Assembly (NCBI GenBank): GCA_965221845.1
Contig: OZ244919.1
Location: 2,480,001-2,544,000, forward strand
Direction of reading: 5' to 3'
Length of the DNA: 64,000 nucleotides
From: JAJEFO01 sp965221845
GTDB taxonomy: Bacteria; Pseudomonadota; Alphaproteobacteria; Rhodobacterales; Rhodobacteraceae
Shown: positions 25,795 through 34,314 of the stretch, piece by piece
Layout: the number at the start of each line of letters is the position of its first letter
Position numbering within the stretch: position 1 is the stretch's first letter
Notes under the pieces: generated by a model
Told to the model about the DNA's origin: nothing
The model's input: only the letters and a program-made list of their open reading frames with translations
The model's database searches: none
Program-made: the position numbers and the translations under genes

Positions 25795-26826
25795 TCAGCT
25801 GCGCGCCCGGCCCCACCTGTCGGCGAGGAAGCCCTCGATCATGAAGCGCGCGATGGATCCCTTGCGCGCGGCCGTCATGCCCGGGCTTTCGCCCGCCAGC
25901 ACCTGCATCATCCCTTCCCGCGTGACCCATCTCGCGTCCTCGATCTCGTCCTCCTGGACGCTTATGGAGCCGGTCAGCGCGCTCCCGTGACAGCCGATCA
26001 TCAGGGATGCCGGGAAAGGCCATGGCTGCGACGCAAGGTACCGCACTTCGCCGACCCTGATCCCGGCCTCCTCCTCGACCTCGCGGCGCACGGCGGCCTC
26101 GATCGTCTCGCCGGGCTCGACGAAGCCCGCGAGGAGGGAGTACATCCCCTCGGGCCAGTGGCCCGACCTTCCCATCAGGACCGAGTTGCCGCAGGTGACC
26201 AGCATGATGACCACCGGATCGGTGCGCGGAAAGTGCTGGCCGCTGCAGGCGGGGCAGTTCCGCTGCCAGCCGGCCATCGCCATCTCGCTGGCGTTGCCGC
26301 AACGCGGGCAGAAGCGATGCGTCCGGTGCCATTCGAGAAGCGCCTTGCCGACCACGGCAAGCTCGGCGTCGCGGACGGAGAGGCATGCCATGTTCCGGCG
26401 CAGGTCGGCGAACGCGCATCCGTCCGCGATCTCGGGATGCCGCTGCTCCGACGCGTCGTTGAACGCTCCGACGCCCTCGTCGCCGCACGCCGGCAGCCAG
26501 CGGGAGACGTCCCGCGCATGGCGCGGCTCGCCATCGTCCAGCCCCAGGAAGACCGCAGGCTCGGTTGCCGCGTCGAACACGCGGTGGCCTGCCGGGAGGA
26601 ACACCGGCCGGCGGCCTGCCCTTTCCAGCAGGGGCTTGCCCCGCCAGAGGGGCAGCACGCGACCGTCCGGGGGAGCGGCCCGCAGGTGAACGGCCCGGTC
26701 AAGGCCCGAGCCGCCAAAGGCCGCCGATTCCGCGCACTGCATTCCGGGCCGCTCCCTCCCCGAAGCCGGTCGGCCGCTGCAGGACGGACGGGCTCCTCCG
26801 TTCGGCTTTGACACCAATCCGGCCAA
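25795..26826 (-). CDS. nudC: NAD(+)/NADH pyrophosphatase (Nudix)
   Basis: The 343-aa protein has the NudC architecture. Zinc ligands lie in FCPRCGNA and CPACSGQHFPRTDPVVIMLV (about residues 172-200). The Nudix box is GFVEPGETIEAAVRREVEEEAGI (G-x5-E-x7-REVxEExGI, about 236-258), and YLASQPWPFPASLMIG is the SQPWPFPxS motif that defines NADH pyrophosphatases and NAD-cap decapping enzymes. The N-terminal 120 residues are the usual poorly conserved domain. Confidence 0.93.
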   Translation of the reverse strand: MAGLVSKPNGGARPSCSGRPASGRERPGMQCAESAAFGGSGLDRAVHLRAAPPDGRVLPLWRGKPLLERAGRRPVFLPAGHRVFDAATEPAVFLGLDDGEPRHARDVSRWLPACGDEGVGAFNDASEQRHPEIADGCAFADLRRNMACLSVRDAELAVVGKALLEWHRTHRFCPRCGNASEMAMAGWQRNCPACSGQHFPRTDPVVIMLVTCGNSVLMGRSGHWPEGMYSLLAGFVEPGETIEAAVRREVEEEAGIRVGEVRYLASQPWPFPASLMIGCHGSALTGSISVQEDEIEDARWVTREGMMQVLAGESPGMTAARKGSIARFMIEGFLADRWGRARS

Positions 26827-27079
26827 TCCTCAAGGATCCGTCCTGACGCCCCCATCGGACCGCCGCCGGAAGCTCGGCTCCGCCGGCCCCGTGGCGCCGG
26901 GGCTCCCGCGTCCGGAGACACGCCGCGACCGCGCCGCTGCCGGTCGCCTTGCCCGGCAGGACGTGCCCCTCCCGCGCCCGCACGGCGCCGGTCGTCAGCG
27001 TCCTGTGTCCGGATCGTCCCTGCCTGCACCGACGCTCCGGATCACGGCCGGACGGCCGGCAGGCCCCGGCAGAAAGGGA

Positions 27080-27108
27080 TTGCGCTTGAAGCTCCGGCAC
27101 GAAATCAT
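27080..27108 (+). promoter_or_regulatory. Candidate promoter of the isomerase/oxidoreductase pair
   Basis: TTGCGC (27080-27085), a 17-bp spacer and AATCAT (27103-27108) lie 34 bp upstream of the ATG at 27143. The rest of 26827-27142 shows no gene and no other clear signal. Visual consensus match only. Confidence 0.35.
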
Positions 27109-27142
27109 GGCCCCGTGGCGCGACTGGCCCCGGGAGGACACG

Positions 27143-28183
27143 ATGGAAGGGAACGCTTTCCCGAAACTGCACAACGCGATGTGGCCAGGGCTTGTCGGAA
27201 AGGGCGAGGAGGAGCCGCCGATCGATCTCGACAGGATGCTGGACATGACGGCGGCGGCGGAGGTCGACGGCGTCAGGTTCGACGGCGTCGACCTGTTCCT
27301 GGCCCGTCCCCACACGCCGATCGACGTCGATGACGACGGGATCAGGGCGCTTGCCGCCAATGTCGGTGACCGCGGCCTTTCCGTCGGATCGGCGGTTGCG
27401 CCCGTATGGCCGCCCGTCGGAGGCGGCTCGGCAATGGAGGAGGGCGAGGGACGCGCCGCGTTCCTGGCGGCCGTGGAAAGGGCCTGCAAGATCATGGGGC
27501 GCCTGCGCGACCTCGGCGTGCGGCAGGGAGGCGTCGTGCGCATCGACACGGCCACCGGCGTCGCGGAATGGGCCGCGGATCCGGCCGGCAACACGGCAAG
27601 GATGGCGGAAACGTTCCGGCAGGCCTGCGACATTGCCGCCGACCATGGCGAACGCCTTGCTGCCGAAGGCGAGATCTGCTGGGGCGGCATGCATTCCTGG
27701 AAGCACATGGCCGAGCTGCTCGAGGCGGTGGATCGCCCGGGCGTTCTCGGCTTTCAGGCCGACCTGGCCCACACGATGCTCTACGCGATGGGTTACAACG
27801 CGCAGGAACACGCGCTGATCTCGGCCGGGCAGCTGGATGATCAGGCCGCCCTTGACGAGGCCTTGCGCACGATCGCGGAAACGCTGCGGCCATGGACCAT
27901 CGACTTCCATGTCGCCCAGAACGACGGCACGGTTCGCGGAAGCGGCAGCCACGACAAGACCGGCCGGCACTGCATGGCGACCGATCCGGACGGGAAGCTC
28001 GACGTGGTCAGGCACTCGGGCCTTTGGCTGAACGATGCCGACGGCACACCCACGAAGGCGATGCGCCACATCTGCTGGGACGGCTGCATGTTCCCTAACG
28101 CGGTGCTCAACGATCAGCAGACCTGGAACGATGTCCTCGCCGCCATGATCAAGGTGCGCGAGGCCCATGGATGGAGCGAGTGA
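27143..28183 (+). CDS. Sugar phosphate isomerase/epimerase-like TIM-barrel protein
   Basis: The 346-aa protein looks like a xylose isomerase-like (AP endonuclease family 2) TIM barrel. FHVAQNDGTVRGSGSHDKTGRHC near residue 253 carries candidate metal ligands, and GEICWGGMHSWKHMAELLEAVDRPGVLGFQADLAHTML (about 173-210) contains the E...D pattern. The ATG at 27143 has a GGGAGGAC ribosome-binding site; a longer in-frame upstream extension is unsupported. The stop is separated from the next ATG by a single base, so it is co-translated with the Gfo/Idh/MocA oxidoreductase. The pair probably acts in sequence on a sugar or cyclitol; substrate unknown. Confidence 0.75.
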   Translation: MEGNAFPKLHNAMWPGLVGKGEEEPPIDLDRMLDMTAAAEVDGVRFDGVDLFLARPHTPIDVDDDGIRALAANVGDRGLSVGSAVAPVWPPVGGGSAMEEGEGRAAFLAAVERACKIMGRLRDLGVRQGGVVRIDTATGVAEWAADPAGNTARMAETFRQACDIAADHGERLAAEGEICWGGMHSWKHMAELLEAVDRPGVLGFQADLAHTMLYAMGYNAQEHALISAGQLDDQAALDEALRTIAETLRPWTIDFHVAQNDGTVRGSGSHDKTGRHCMATDPDGKLDVVRHSGLWLNDADGTPTKAMRHICWDGCMFPNAVLNDQQTWNDVLAAMIKVREAHGWSE

Positions 28184-28184
28184 G

Positions 28185-29348
28185 ATGGGCGGGAAGAAGC
28201 TGAGGATCGGAATGGTCGGCTATGGATTCATGGGCCGCACCCACTCGAACGCCTTTGTCCAGTCGCCGCGGTTCTTCGACCTGGGATACGAGCCGGAACT
28301 GACGGCGGTCTGCGCGCGTGACAGGGATCGTGCGCAGGCATTTGCCAGCCAGTGGGGCTATGGCAGCGTGGAGACCGACTGGCGGGCCCTGGTCGCGCGC
28401 GGCGATGTCGACCTGATTGACATCGCCGCGCCGAACGACATGCACCACGATATCGCCATCGCCGCCGCAGAGGCAGGGAAGATGGTAATGTGCGAGAAGC
28501 CCCTCGGCAGGACCGCTGCCGAATCTGCCGAGATGGTTGCGGCGGTGGAAAGGGCCGGCGTCCCCAACATGGTCTGGTACAACTACCGGCGCATTCCGGC
28601 GGTGACCCACGCCAAGAACCTGATCGATTCCGGAAGGCTCGGCCGCGTCTTCCACTACCGTGCGCAGTTCCTTCAGGACTGGACAATTGCCGAGGACCTG
28701 CCGCAGGGCGGCGAGGCGCTTTGGCGCCTGGACAAGGCGGTGGCCGGATCGGGCGTCACCGGCGACCTCCTGGCGCACTGCATCGATACCGCGATCTGGC
28801 TGAACGGCAGCATCGCCAAGGTCGCTTCCATGACCGAGACCTTCGTCAAGGAACGGCAGCACAACATAACGGGCAAGGTCGAGCCCGTGGGGATCGACGA
28901 CGCCAGCGCCTTCATGGCCCGGTTCGGCAACGGGTCCCTGGCCGTCTTCGAAGCGACGCGTTACGCGCGCGGTCACAAGGCGCTCTACACATTCGAGATC
29001 AACGGCGAAAACGCGTCCTTGATCTGGGATCTGCACGACCTGCATCGCCTGCAGTTCTTTGACAACGGCGATGAAGGGACCGAGCGCGGCTGGAGGTCAA
29101 TCCATGTCACGAACAGCGAGCATCCGTACATGGACAGCTGGTGGGTGCCCGGGCTTTCAGTCGGGTATGCCGAGAGCTTCGTGCATCAGGCTGCCGACTT
29201 CATCGCGGGTCTTGACGGCACGCCTGCGGCGCCTACCTTTGCGGACGCCCACAAGACGGATCTTGTGACGGACGCGGTCCTGAAGTCGTCCGAAACCGGG
29301 CAGTGGGAGTCGCCGCAGGGCGCCGGCGGGCCTGGGAAAACCCGTTGA
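28185..29348 (+). CDS. Gfo/Idh/MocA family oxidoreductase
   Basis: The 387-aa NAD(P)-dependent dehydrogenase has the Rossmann motif IGMVGYGFMGRTHSNAF at the N-terminus and the family motif VMCEKPLGRTAAESAEM (E-K-P, about residue 97). GVTGDLLAHCIDTAIWL (about 192-208) corresponds to the G-x-x-x-D-x-x-x-H catalytic region. Family members oxidise hydroxyls of sugars or inositols. ATG 28185 is preferred over 28167 because it follows the previous stop directly and has GGAG about 9 bases upstream. It is followed by a convergent DUF4143 gene. Confidence 0.85.
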   Translation: MGGKKLRIGMVGYGFMGRTHSNAFVQSPRFFDLGYEPELTAVCARDRDRAQAFASQWGYGSVETDWRALVARGDVDLIDIAAPNDMHHDIAIAAAEAGKMVMCEKPLGRTAAESAEMVAAVERAGVPNMVWYNYRRIPAVTHAKNLIDSGRLGRVFHYRAQFLQDWTIAEDLPQGGEALWRLDKAVAGSGVTGDLLAHCIDTAIWLNGSIAKVASMTETFVKERQHNITGKVEPVGIDDASAFMARFGNGSLAVFEATRYARGHKALYTFEINGENASLIWDLHDLHRLQFFDNGDEGTERGWRSIHVTNSEHPYMDSWWVPGLSVGYAESFVHQAADFIAGLDGTPAAPTFADAHKTDLVTDAVLKSSETGQWESPQGAGGPGKTR

Positions 29349-29477
29349 TTCCCTGGGGAAGAGCGCGGCCTGGGCCGTCAGCCCGCGATCCCGAGGTCAG
29401 GACGCCTGAGGCCGTTGCCGGATATTGTGACATCGGCGGCGGCGGCCGTTAAGGCGGTTATGACCTCATCGCGTGGC

Positions 29478-30650
29478 TCACGTGGAAGCGAGCCGCTCCA
29501 CCGCACGCGTCAGGGGCATTGCGCGGACACCGCCCTGCCCCGGCACGTCCCTCTCATCGGCATAGACGAGGATCCGCTCGGACGCATTCAGATCTTCGGC
29601 CGCGATGTGGAACCCGCGCGTCACTTTCGGTGATGTCGTGCGCTTGATTTCAATCGCCCAGGCCTGGTCCCGCGGGAGCTTCAGCACCAGATCGATCTCG
29701 GCACCCGAGGATGAGCGGTAGAAGCCTGCCTCGGTCCCGCGCGGTGCGGCGGCAATCAGGGTCTCAATGCAAAACCCTTCCCAGCTTCCGCCAACGACCG
29801 GATGCCCGAACAGGTCCTCACGTGTTTCGATGCCGAGAAGCGCATGGGTCAGCCCGGGATCGCGGATATAGATCCTGGGCGATTTGACCAGGCGCTTGCC
29901 GGCATTCGCACGCCAGGGTGGCAAACGCCGCACCAGCATCAGGTCGACGAGCACATCGAGGTAACGGGCCACGCTTTGTCCGGAGACTCCGAGGTTCCCG
30001 GCGAGCTTCGCCGCGTTCAAGAGTCCTCCCTGGTCATGGGCGAGCATTGTCCAGAGCCGGCGCAACGTTTCAGCCGGGATCCGCAATCCGAACGACGGCA
30101 TGTCACGTTCCAGATACGTGCGGATGAAATCGTCCCGCCATATGAGGCTCGCCCGGTCCGTTCTTGCGAGGAAGCTGTCGGGGAAACCGCCTCGCAGCCA
30201 TAGGGTCGACAGCGCATCCACGCCAACCTCGGGAAGCATGAAAGGCGTCAGTTCGTGATAGCGGACCCGCCCGGCCAGCGACTCGGCACTTTGATGCAGG
30301 AGCGTGTTTGACGCGGACCCCAAGAGAAGGAACTGGCCTGTCCGATGCCCCTGCCTCCGACGGCGGTCGATTTGCCCGCGCAGGGCCTTGAACAGGTCGG
30401 GCACGCGTTGAACTTCGTCAATCACCACGAGACGACCCGCCTGTTCATCCAGGTAGAGGTCCGGTTCGTCCAGTATCTGACGATCCGCGATCCGTTCCAT
30501 GTCAAGGTAGATCGCGTGCCGGTGTTCCGCGATGTCCTGAGCCAGCGTCGTCTTGCCGACCTGCCTCGGCCCAAGCAGGACGACACCCGCCTGATCTTCC
30601 AAGGCCTCTTCAACCCGCTTTCTATGGCTCCGCTCGATCATGCCTTGCAT
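29478..30650 (-). CDS. AAA ATPase with C-terminal DUF4143 domain
   Basis: The 390-aa protein has an N-terminal AAA_14 ATPase domain: Walker A VVLLGPRQVGKTTLAQDI (about residue 23), Walker B RLVVIDEVQRVPDLFKAL (about 73) and the sensor-like FLLLGSASNTLL (about 107). The DUF4143 half contains WLRGGFPDSFL, DDFIRTYLERDMP, GKRLVKSPRIYIRDPGLTHALL and a nuclease-like end SSSGAEIDLVLKLPRDQAWAIEIKRTTSP (D...E-x-K pattern). The biological role of this widespread family is unclear. It interrupts the carbohydrate genes, has an AT-rich upstream region unlike its surroundings, and was probably acquired separately. The ATG at 30641 is an alternative start. Confidence 0.88.
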   Translation of the reverse strand: MQGMIERSHRKRVEEALEDQAGVVLLGPRQVGKTTLAQDIAEHRHAIYLDMERIADRQILDEPDLYLDEQAGRLVVIDEVQRVPDLFKALRGQIDRRRRQGHRTGQFLLLGSASNTLLHQSAESLAGRVRYHELTPFMLPEVGVDALSTLWLRGGFPDSFLARTDRASLIWRDDFIRTYLERDMPSFGLRIPAETLRRLWTMLAHDQGGLLNAAKLAGNLGVSGQSVARYLDVLVDLMLVRRLPPWRANAGKRLVKSPRIYIRDPGLTHALLGIETREDLFGHPVVGGSWEGFCIETLIAAAPRGTEAGFYRSSSGAEIDLVLKLPRDQAWAIEIKRTTSPKVTRGFHIAAEDLNASERILVYADERDVPGQGGVRAMPLTRAVERLAST

Positions 30651-31128
30651 TTACTCCATGCGGCAGAAGATTTGGAACACCCGTGCCGCTCTGAAGTGCA
30701 GCGCCTGATGCAGGCCGGTCCTCGTCGATGTGACGCATGATGACGCGCTTTCGATTCTAAGACATTGATATAAATATTTTTTTCTCTCAAAATCGTAACC
30801 GTTCAGGTCCTGTCGGGACTGTTCAGATACAAGATGTTGTCCTGATGCGCGGTCTTTTCGGCGAAGACGCGCGTTGCGGCGACTGGCACTGGCCAAGGGC
30901 GCAGCCCGACCCTTCCGGCGAGGCGGCGACGGCCGTCTGGCGCGCCGGCCGGCCGAGGGTGTCGGGCGGCCATCGCAGCGCGGCGCTGCAACGCCATCGC
31001 GGGCATCCGCGAACCGCAGTCACCAAGGAAGTCCTGCAGCGCCAGGACCGATGGTTCGCGCCTCCGGCCCGGCAGACCGGCAGCGCAAGCCATGCCCTTG
31101 GCGTCGGACGCTCTCGCAACGGCCGCAA
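30651..31128. other. Intergenic region with no recognisable gene
   Basis: This 478-bp stretch lies between the DUF4143 gene and the end of the PfkB gene, both on the minus strand. The part near 30755-30800 is strikingly AT-rich for this genome; the rest is GC-rich with only shadow-like frames. No RNA gene or repeat was recognised. Confidence 0.5.
30767..30798 (-). promoter_or_regulatory. AT-rich candidate promoter of the DUF4143 ATPase gene
   Basis: Read on the minus strand, TTACGA (30798-30793) and TATTTA (30776-30771) are 16 bp apart, within an A/T run (including seven consecutive A) that is unique in the window. It lies about 120 bp upstream of the ATG at 30650. Confidence 0.4.
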
Positions 31129-32067
31129 TCATTGACGCCAGCGGGCCATCTCGGCTTCGACCTGCGACCGGCTGACGATCCCGGCGTCGGACCCGAGGCC
31201 GCCGGCGACAAGCGAGGCGGCCGCAGTCCCGAGACGCGCAGCGTCGGCCAGGCTCCAGGCATCGGCCAGGCCCGCGATGAAGCCTGCAGTGAACGCGTCG
31301 CCGCAACCGGTCGTGTCGACCGGCTCGATGTCATGGGCCGGCACGTGAATCCGGTCGTCGCCGCTGGCGACGATCGAGCCGTCGCCGCCCATGGTCAGAA
31401 CGGGGCATTTGACGCCGCGTGACTGGAAGAACCGGATGTTCTCCTCCACGCCGGAAATTCCGCTGAGGATTTCCGCCTCCTCGATCGACGGGATGAAGTA
31501 ATCGATGTGCGGCAAGAGCGGTTCGACAAGCCGCCAGGTGTCCGGCACCGCGCCGACCAGGTCCCAGGTCGTCACGCAGCCCGCCTCCCGGGCGGCCTTG
31601 AGGAGCCGAGCGCTTGGCGCGCCGTCCAGCTTCGCCAGAAGCCCCGTGCCGCCCAGGTGAAGGAAGCGGCAGTCCAGGACCTCGGCCAGCATGTCGTCGG
31701 ACACGTCGAAGTGATCCGACGCGCCACGGCAATGCAGGGCGGGGCGCTCGCCGTTCGGTCGGACGTTGAGGATCGTTGCCGAGGTCTCGACGCCCTCCAG
31801 GCGCTGCATGAGGCGGCAGTCGATGCCCGCGCGGTCCATGCGGTCGAGAACGAATCCGGCCTTTTCGTCATCCCCGACCGCGCCGACGGCCTGGCAGCCG
31901 AGGCCAAGCTTGGCGAGGTCGACCGCCGTGCCGCCTGCGGTTCCCGCGACGGTCAGCCGGATCTCGTCGATGAAATCCACGTTGCCGCCTTCCGGGACCG
32001 CCGAGACCGGACGGCCCAGGATGTCGAGGATGTAAAGCCCGACGACGGAAACGTCGAAGCCGCTCAT
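31129..32067 (-). CDS. PfkB family carbohydrate kinase
   Basis: The 312-aa ribokinase-fold kinase begins MSGFDVSVVGLYILDILG. The substrate-side signature is AGTAGGTAVDLAKLGLGC (about residue 41) and the ATP-side signature is VDTTGCGDAFTAGFIAGLAD (about 250) with the catalytic Asp. FIPSIEEAEILSGI matches the N-x-x-E-type loop. It is the last gene of the minus-strand ABC operon; its ATG overlaps the stop of the small membrane protein (ATGA). It probably phosphorylates the imported sugar or a derivative (inference). Confidence 0.88.
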   Translation of the reverse strand: MSGFDVSVVGLYILDILGRPVSAVPEGGNVDFIDEIRLTVAGTAGGTAVDLAKLGLGCQAVGAVGDDEKAGFVLDRMDRAGIDCRLMQRLEGVETSATILNVRPNGERPALHCRGASDHFDVSDDMLAEVLDCRFLHLGGTGLLAKLDGAPSARLLKAAREAGCVTTWDLVGAVPDTWRLVEPLLPHIDYFIPSIEEAEILSGISGVEENIRFFQSRGVKCPVLTMGGDGSIVASGDDRIHVPAHDIEPVDTTGCGDAFTAGFIAGLADAWSLADAARLGTAAASLVAGGLGSDAGIVSRSQVEAEMARWRQ

Positions 32068-32351
32068 CGCAGGGTCTCCAGGTATTCGACATAGAGAAAG
32101 GCCGTGCCAACGCCGAGCGCGGCGGCGACTGCGAGAACGACGAGCACGATGACGGCGGCTTTCCGAAGCGCGCCCAGGGGCACGCCCTGGCGGCAGAGCG
32201 GCACGAGGTTGAAGGCCAGCGCGCCGATCACCACGATGACGCAGCCGACGGAGAACAGCTGCAGCGAAAAGGGCTGGAAGATGAGAATGATCGAGATGAC
32301 GCACATCCCGATGATGCAACGCTCGATCAATTTCGCCTGTGCTGCGGTCAT
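32064..32351 (-). CDS. Small integral membrane protein of the ABC operon
   Basis: The 95-aa protein has hydrophobic segments at about residues 12-28 (IIGMCVISIILIFQPFSL), 31-50 (LFSVGCVIVVIGALAFNLVP) and 64-90 (AAVIVLVVLAVAAALGVGTAFLY). No family was recognised. Its start overlaps the ATPase stop and its stop overlaps the kinase start (ATGA both times), so it is clearly part of the operon and not a chance ORF. A role with the transporter is suggested only by context. Confidence 0.75.
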   Translation of the reverse strand: MTAAQAKLIERCIIGMCVISIILIFQPFSLQLFSVGCVIVVIGALAFNLVPLCRQGVPLGALRKAAVIVLVVLAVAAALGVGTAFLYVEYLETLR

Positions 32352-33445
32352 GGCGTGCTCCTCAGGGCCTGCTCGTCTTCCGTGAAGACATGCGTCGCGC
32401 CGGGAGGGAAGCGGGTGTGGACATCGTCGCCTTCGGACAGCGGCACGCGCCAGTCGGTGACCAGCCGGAGATCGTGATGGCCGTCGTGCATGTGGGCGAG
32501 GGTTTCGGCCCCCATGGGCTCCACCATGTCGAGCCTGGTCGAAAGGCTGTCCTCGGCGGGTTCCCTGCCCATCTCCAGGTTTCGCGGGCGCACGCCAAGC
32601 GTGACCTTCGATCCGGGGGAAAGCTGCGAGACCGCCGGATCGACCCTGATCTTCAGGGACTGGCCGCCTTCGAACGCGAAGTCCGCGAGGCCCTGGCCGT
32701 CCGACCCCTGCAGGGTCGCCGGGATCAGGTTCATCTGCGGCGTGCCGATGAAGCCCGCGACGAAGAGGTTCGACGGGAACTGGAAGACGTTATGGGGGGT
32801 GTCCACCTGCTCGACCCGGCCGTCGCGCATCACGGCGATACGGTCAGCCATGGTCAGCGCCTCGAGCTGGTCGTGGGTGACGATGACGGTGGGGCGGGAC
32901 AGGTCCTGCAGCACCCTCTTGATCTCGCCCCGCATCTCTTCGCGCAGCTGCACGTCGAGACGCGAAAGCGGTTCGTCGAACAGGAAGCATTCCGGGTCGC
33001 GGATGATCGAGCGTCCGACGGCGACCCGCTGCTTTTCACCTTCCGAGAGCTGGCTGGGGGTGCGTTTCAGAACGCTCTCAAGCTGCAGCGTCTTCGAGAC
33101 CTGCGCGACACGCCGCCCGATCTCGGACGCGGCAAGCCTTTCGGCATGCAGCGGATAGGCCAGGTTTTCAGCCACCGAAAGCGAGGGGTAGAGCGCGTAG
33201 AACTGGAACGACATGGCGACGTTGCGTTCACGCGGGGCGCGCTCGTTCACCCGCTTCCCGCCCAGCACGACGTCGCCTTCCGTCGCCGACTCGAGGCCCG
33301 CGACCATGCGGAGCGTCGTCGTCTTGCCACAGCCGGAGGGACCGAGAAGGCAGAGAACCTCGCCATCTCCGACATCGAGATCGACGGCGTCGACCGCGGT
33401 CAGCGACCCAAAGCGCTTGGTGAGTCTCCTGAGCCTGATCGTCAT
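32348..33445 (-). CDS. ABC transporter ATP-binding protein (MalK/UgpC/GlpT-like), first of a pair
   Basis: The 365-aa ATPase has Walker A GPSGCGKTTTLRMVAG (about residue 37), Q-loop VAMSFQFYALYPSL, signature QLSEGEKQRVAVGRSI, Walker B CFLFDEPLSRLD and a normal H-loop VTHDQLEALTMADR. The C-terminal TOBE region includes KVTLGVRPRNLEMG. All catalytic residues are present. It powers the two permeases encoded immediately upstream (1-base TAATG overlap). The operon encodes a second ATPase at 37048-38127, so the motor is probably a heterodimer. Confidence 0.93.
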   Translation of the reverse strand: MTIRLRRLTKRFGSLTAVDAVDLDVGDGEVLCLLGPSGCGKTTTLRMVAGLESATEGDVVLGGKRVNERAPRERNVAMSFQFYALYPSLSVAENLAYPLHAERLAASEIGRRVAQVSKTLQLESVLKRTPSQLSEGEKQRVAVGRSIIRDPECFLFDEPLSRLDVQLREEMRGEIKRVLQDLSRPTVIVTHDQLEALTMADRIAVMRDGRVEQVDTPHNVFQFPSNLFVAGFIGTPQMNLIPATLQGSDGQGLADFAFEGGQSLKIRVDPAVSQLSPGSKVTLGVRPRNLEMGREPAEDSLSTRLDMVEPMGAETLAHMHDGHHDLRLVTDWRVPLSEGDDVHTRFPPGATHVFTEDEQALRSTP

Positions 33446-34314
33446 TATTTCTTGACCGTTCCGAAGGTGACGCCACGCAGGAGCTGGTTCTGCAAGAGGA
33501 ACGTGACGAAGAAGATGGGGATCAGGAACAATGTCACGATCGCCGCCAGGAGCCCGTAATCGACACCGACTTCACCGCCGAGCGTCCGCGCCATCGCGAC
33601 AGGCACGGTCCGCGTTTCGACGCCGGTCAGGAGGAGCGCGAACAGGAACTCGTTCCAGGTCAGGATCAGGCCGAAGACGAACGTTGCCGACAGGCCGGCA
33701 AGGATCTGCGGAATGCAGAAGTTGAAGAACACGCGGCGCTCCGTTGCGCCGTCCATGCGGGCCGCGTCCTCGATCTCCGGGTTCAGCTCGTCGAAGAAGG
33801 ACTTCACCAGCCACACCGAGAACGGGATGTTGAAGGCGGTGTACAGCAGGATGATGCCCCAGTAGGTGCCGGCCAGGCCGCTCAGCCGGAACATCAGGAA
33901 GATCGGGATGATGACGACGATGGGGGGCATCATCCGCGTGGTCAGGATGATGAAGAGATAGGTGTCGTTCCCCCTGAGCGGATACCGTGAAAATGCATAG
34001 GCTGCAAGCGTGCCGACGACCAGCGCCAGCCCCACCGAGGTGAAGGCGATGAAGATCGAGTTGAAGAAATAGAGTCCCATGTCGGTCGCCTGGGCGGTTC
34101 CGGTGGTGATCGAATTCCGGTAGAAAACGCTGGTGAAGTTCTGGAACGTTGGCGTGAAGAACAGCTTCGGCGGCACCGCCAGCGCGTCTGTCCGGGTCTT
34201 GAACGCGGTCAGGATGATCCAGAGCACGGGAAAGAAGTAGACGAGTCCAATGACCGAGGCGACCGCCGTGTAGCCCCAGCCGGCCTTGCCGATTTCGCGG
34301 TGCTTCCGGGCCAT
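33445..34314 (-). CDS. Carbohydrate ABC transporter permease (MalG/UgpE type)
   Basis: The 289-aa inner-membrane protein has about six helices. The EAA loop that docks to the ATPase is EDAARMDGATERRVFFNFCI (about residue 192). The N-terminal VYFFPVLWIILTAFKTRTDALAVPPKLFF and C-terminal LRGVTFGTVKK are typical of MalG-like (CUT1) subunits. Start and stop both overlap the neighbouring genes by one base. Confidence 0.93.
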   Translation of the reverse strand: MARKHREIGKAGWGYTAVASVIGLVYFFPVLWIILTAFKTRTDALAVPPKLFFTPTFQNFTSVFYRNSITTGTAQATDMGLYFFNSIFIAFTSVGLALVVGTLAAYAFSRYPLRGNDTYLFIILTTRMMPPIVVIIPIFLMFRLSGLAGTYWGIILLYTAFNIPFSVWLVKSFFDELNPEIEDAARMDGATERRVFFNFCIPQILAGLSATFVFGLILTWNEFLFALLLTGVETRTVPVAMARTLGGEVGVDYGLLAAIVTLFLIPIFFVTFLLQNQLLRGVTFGTVKK

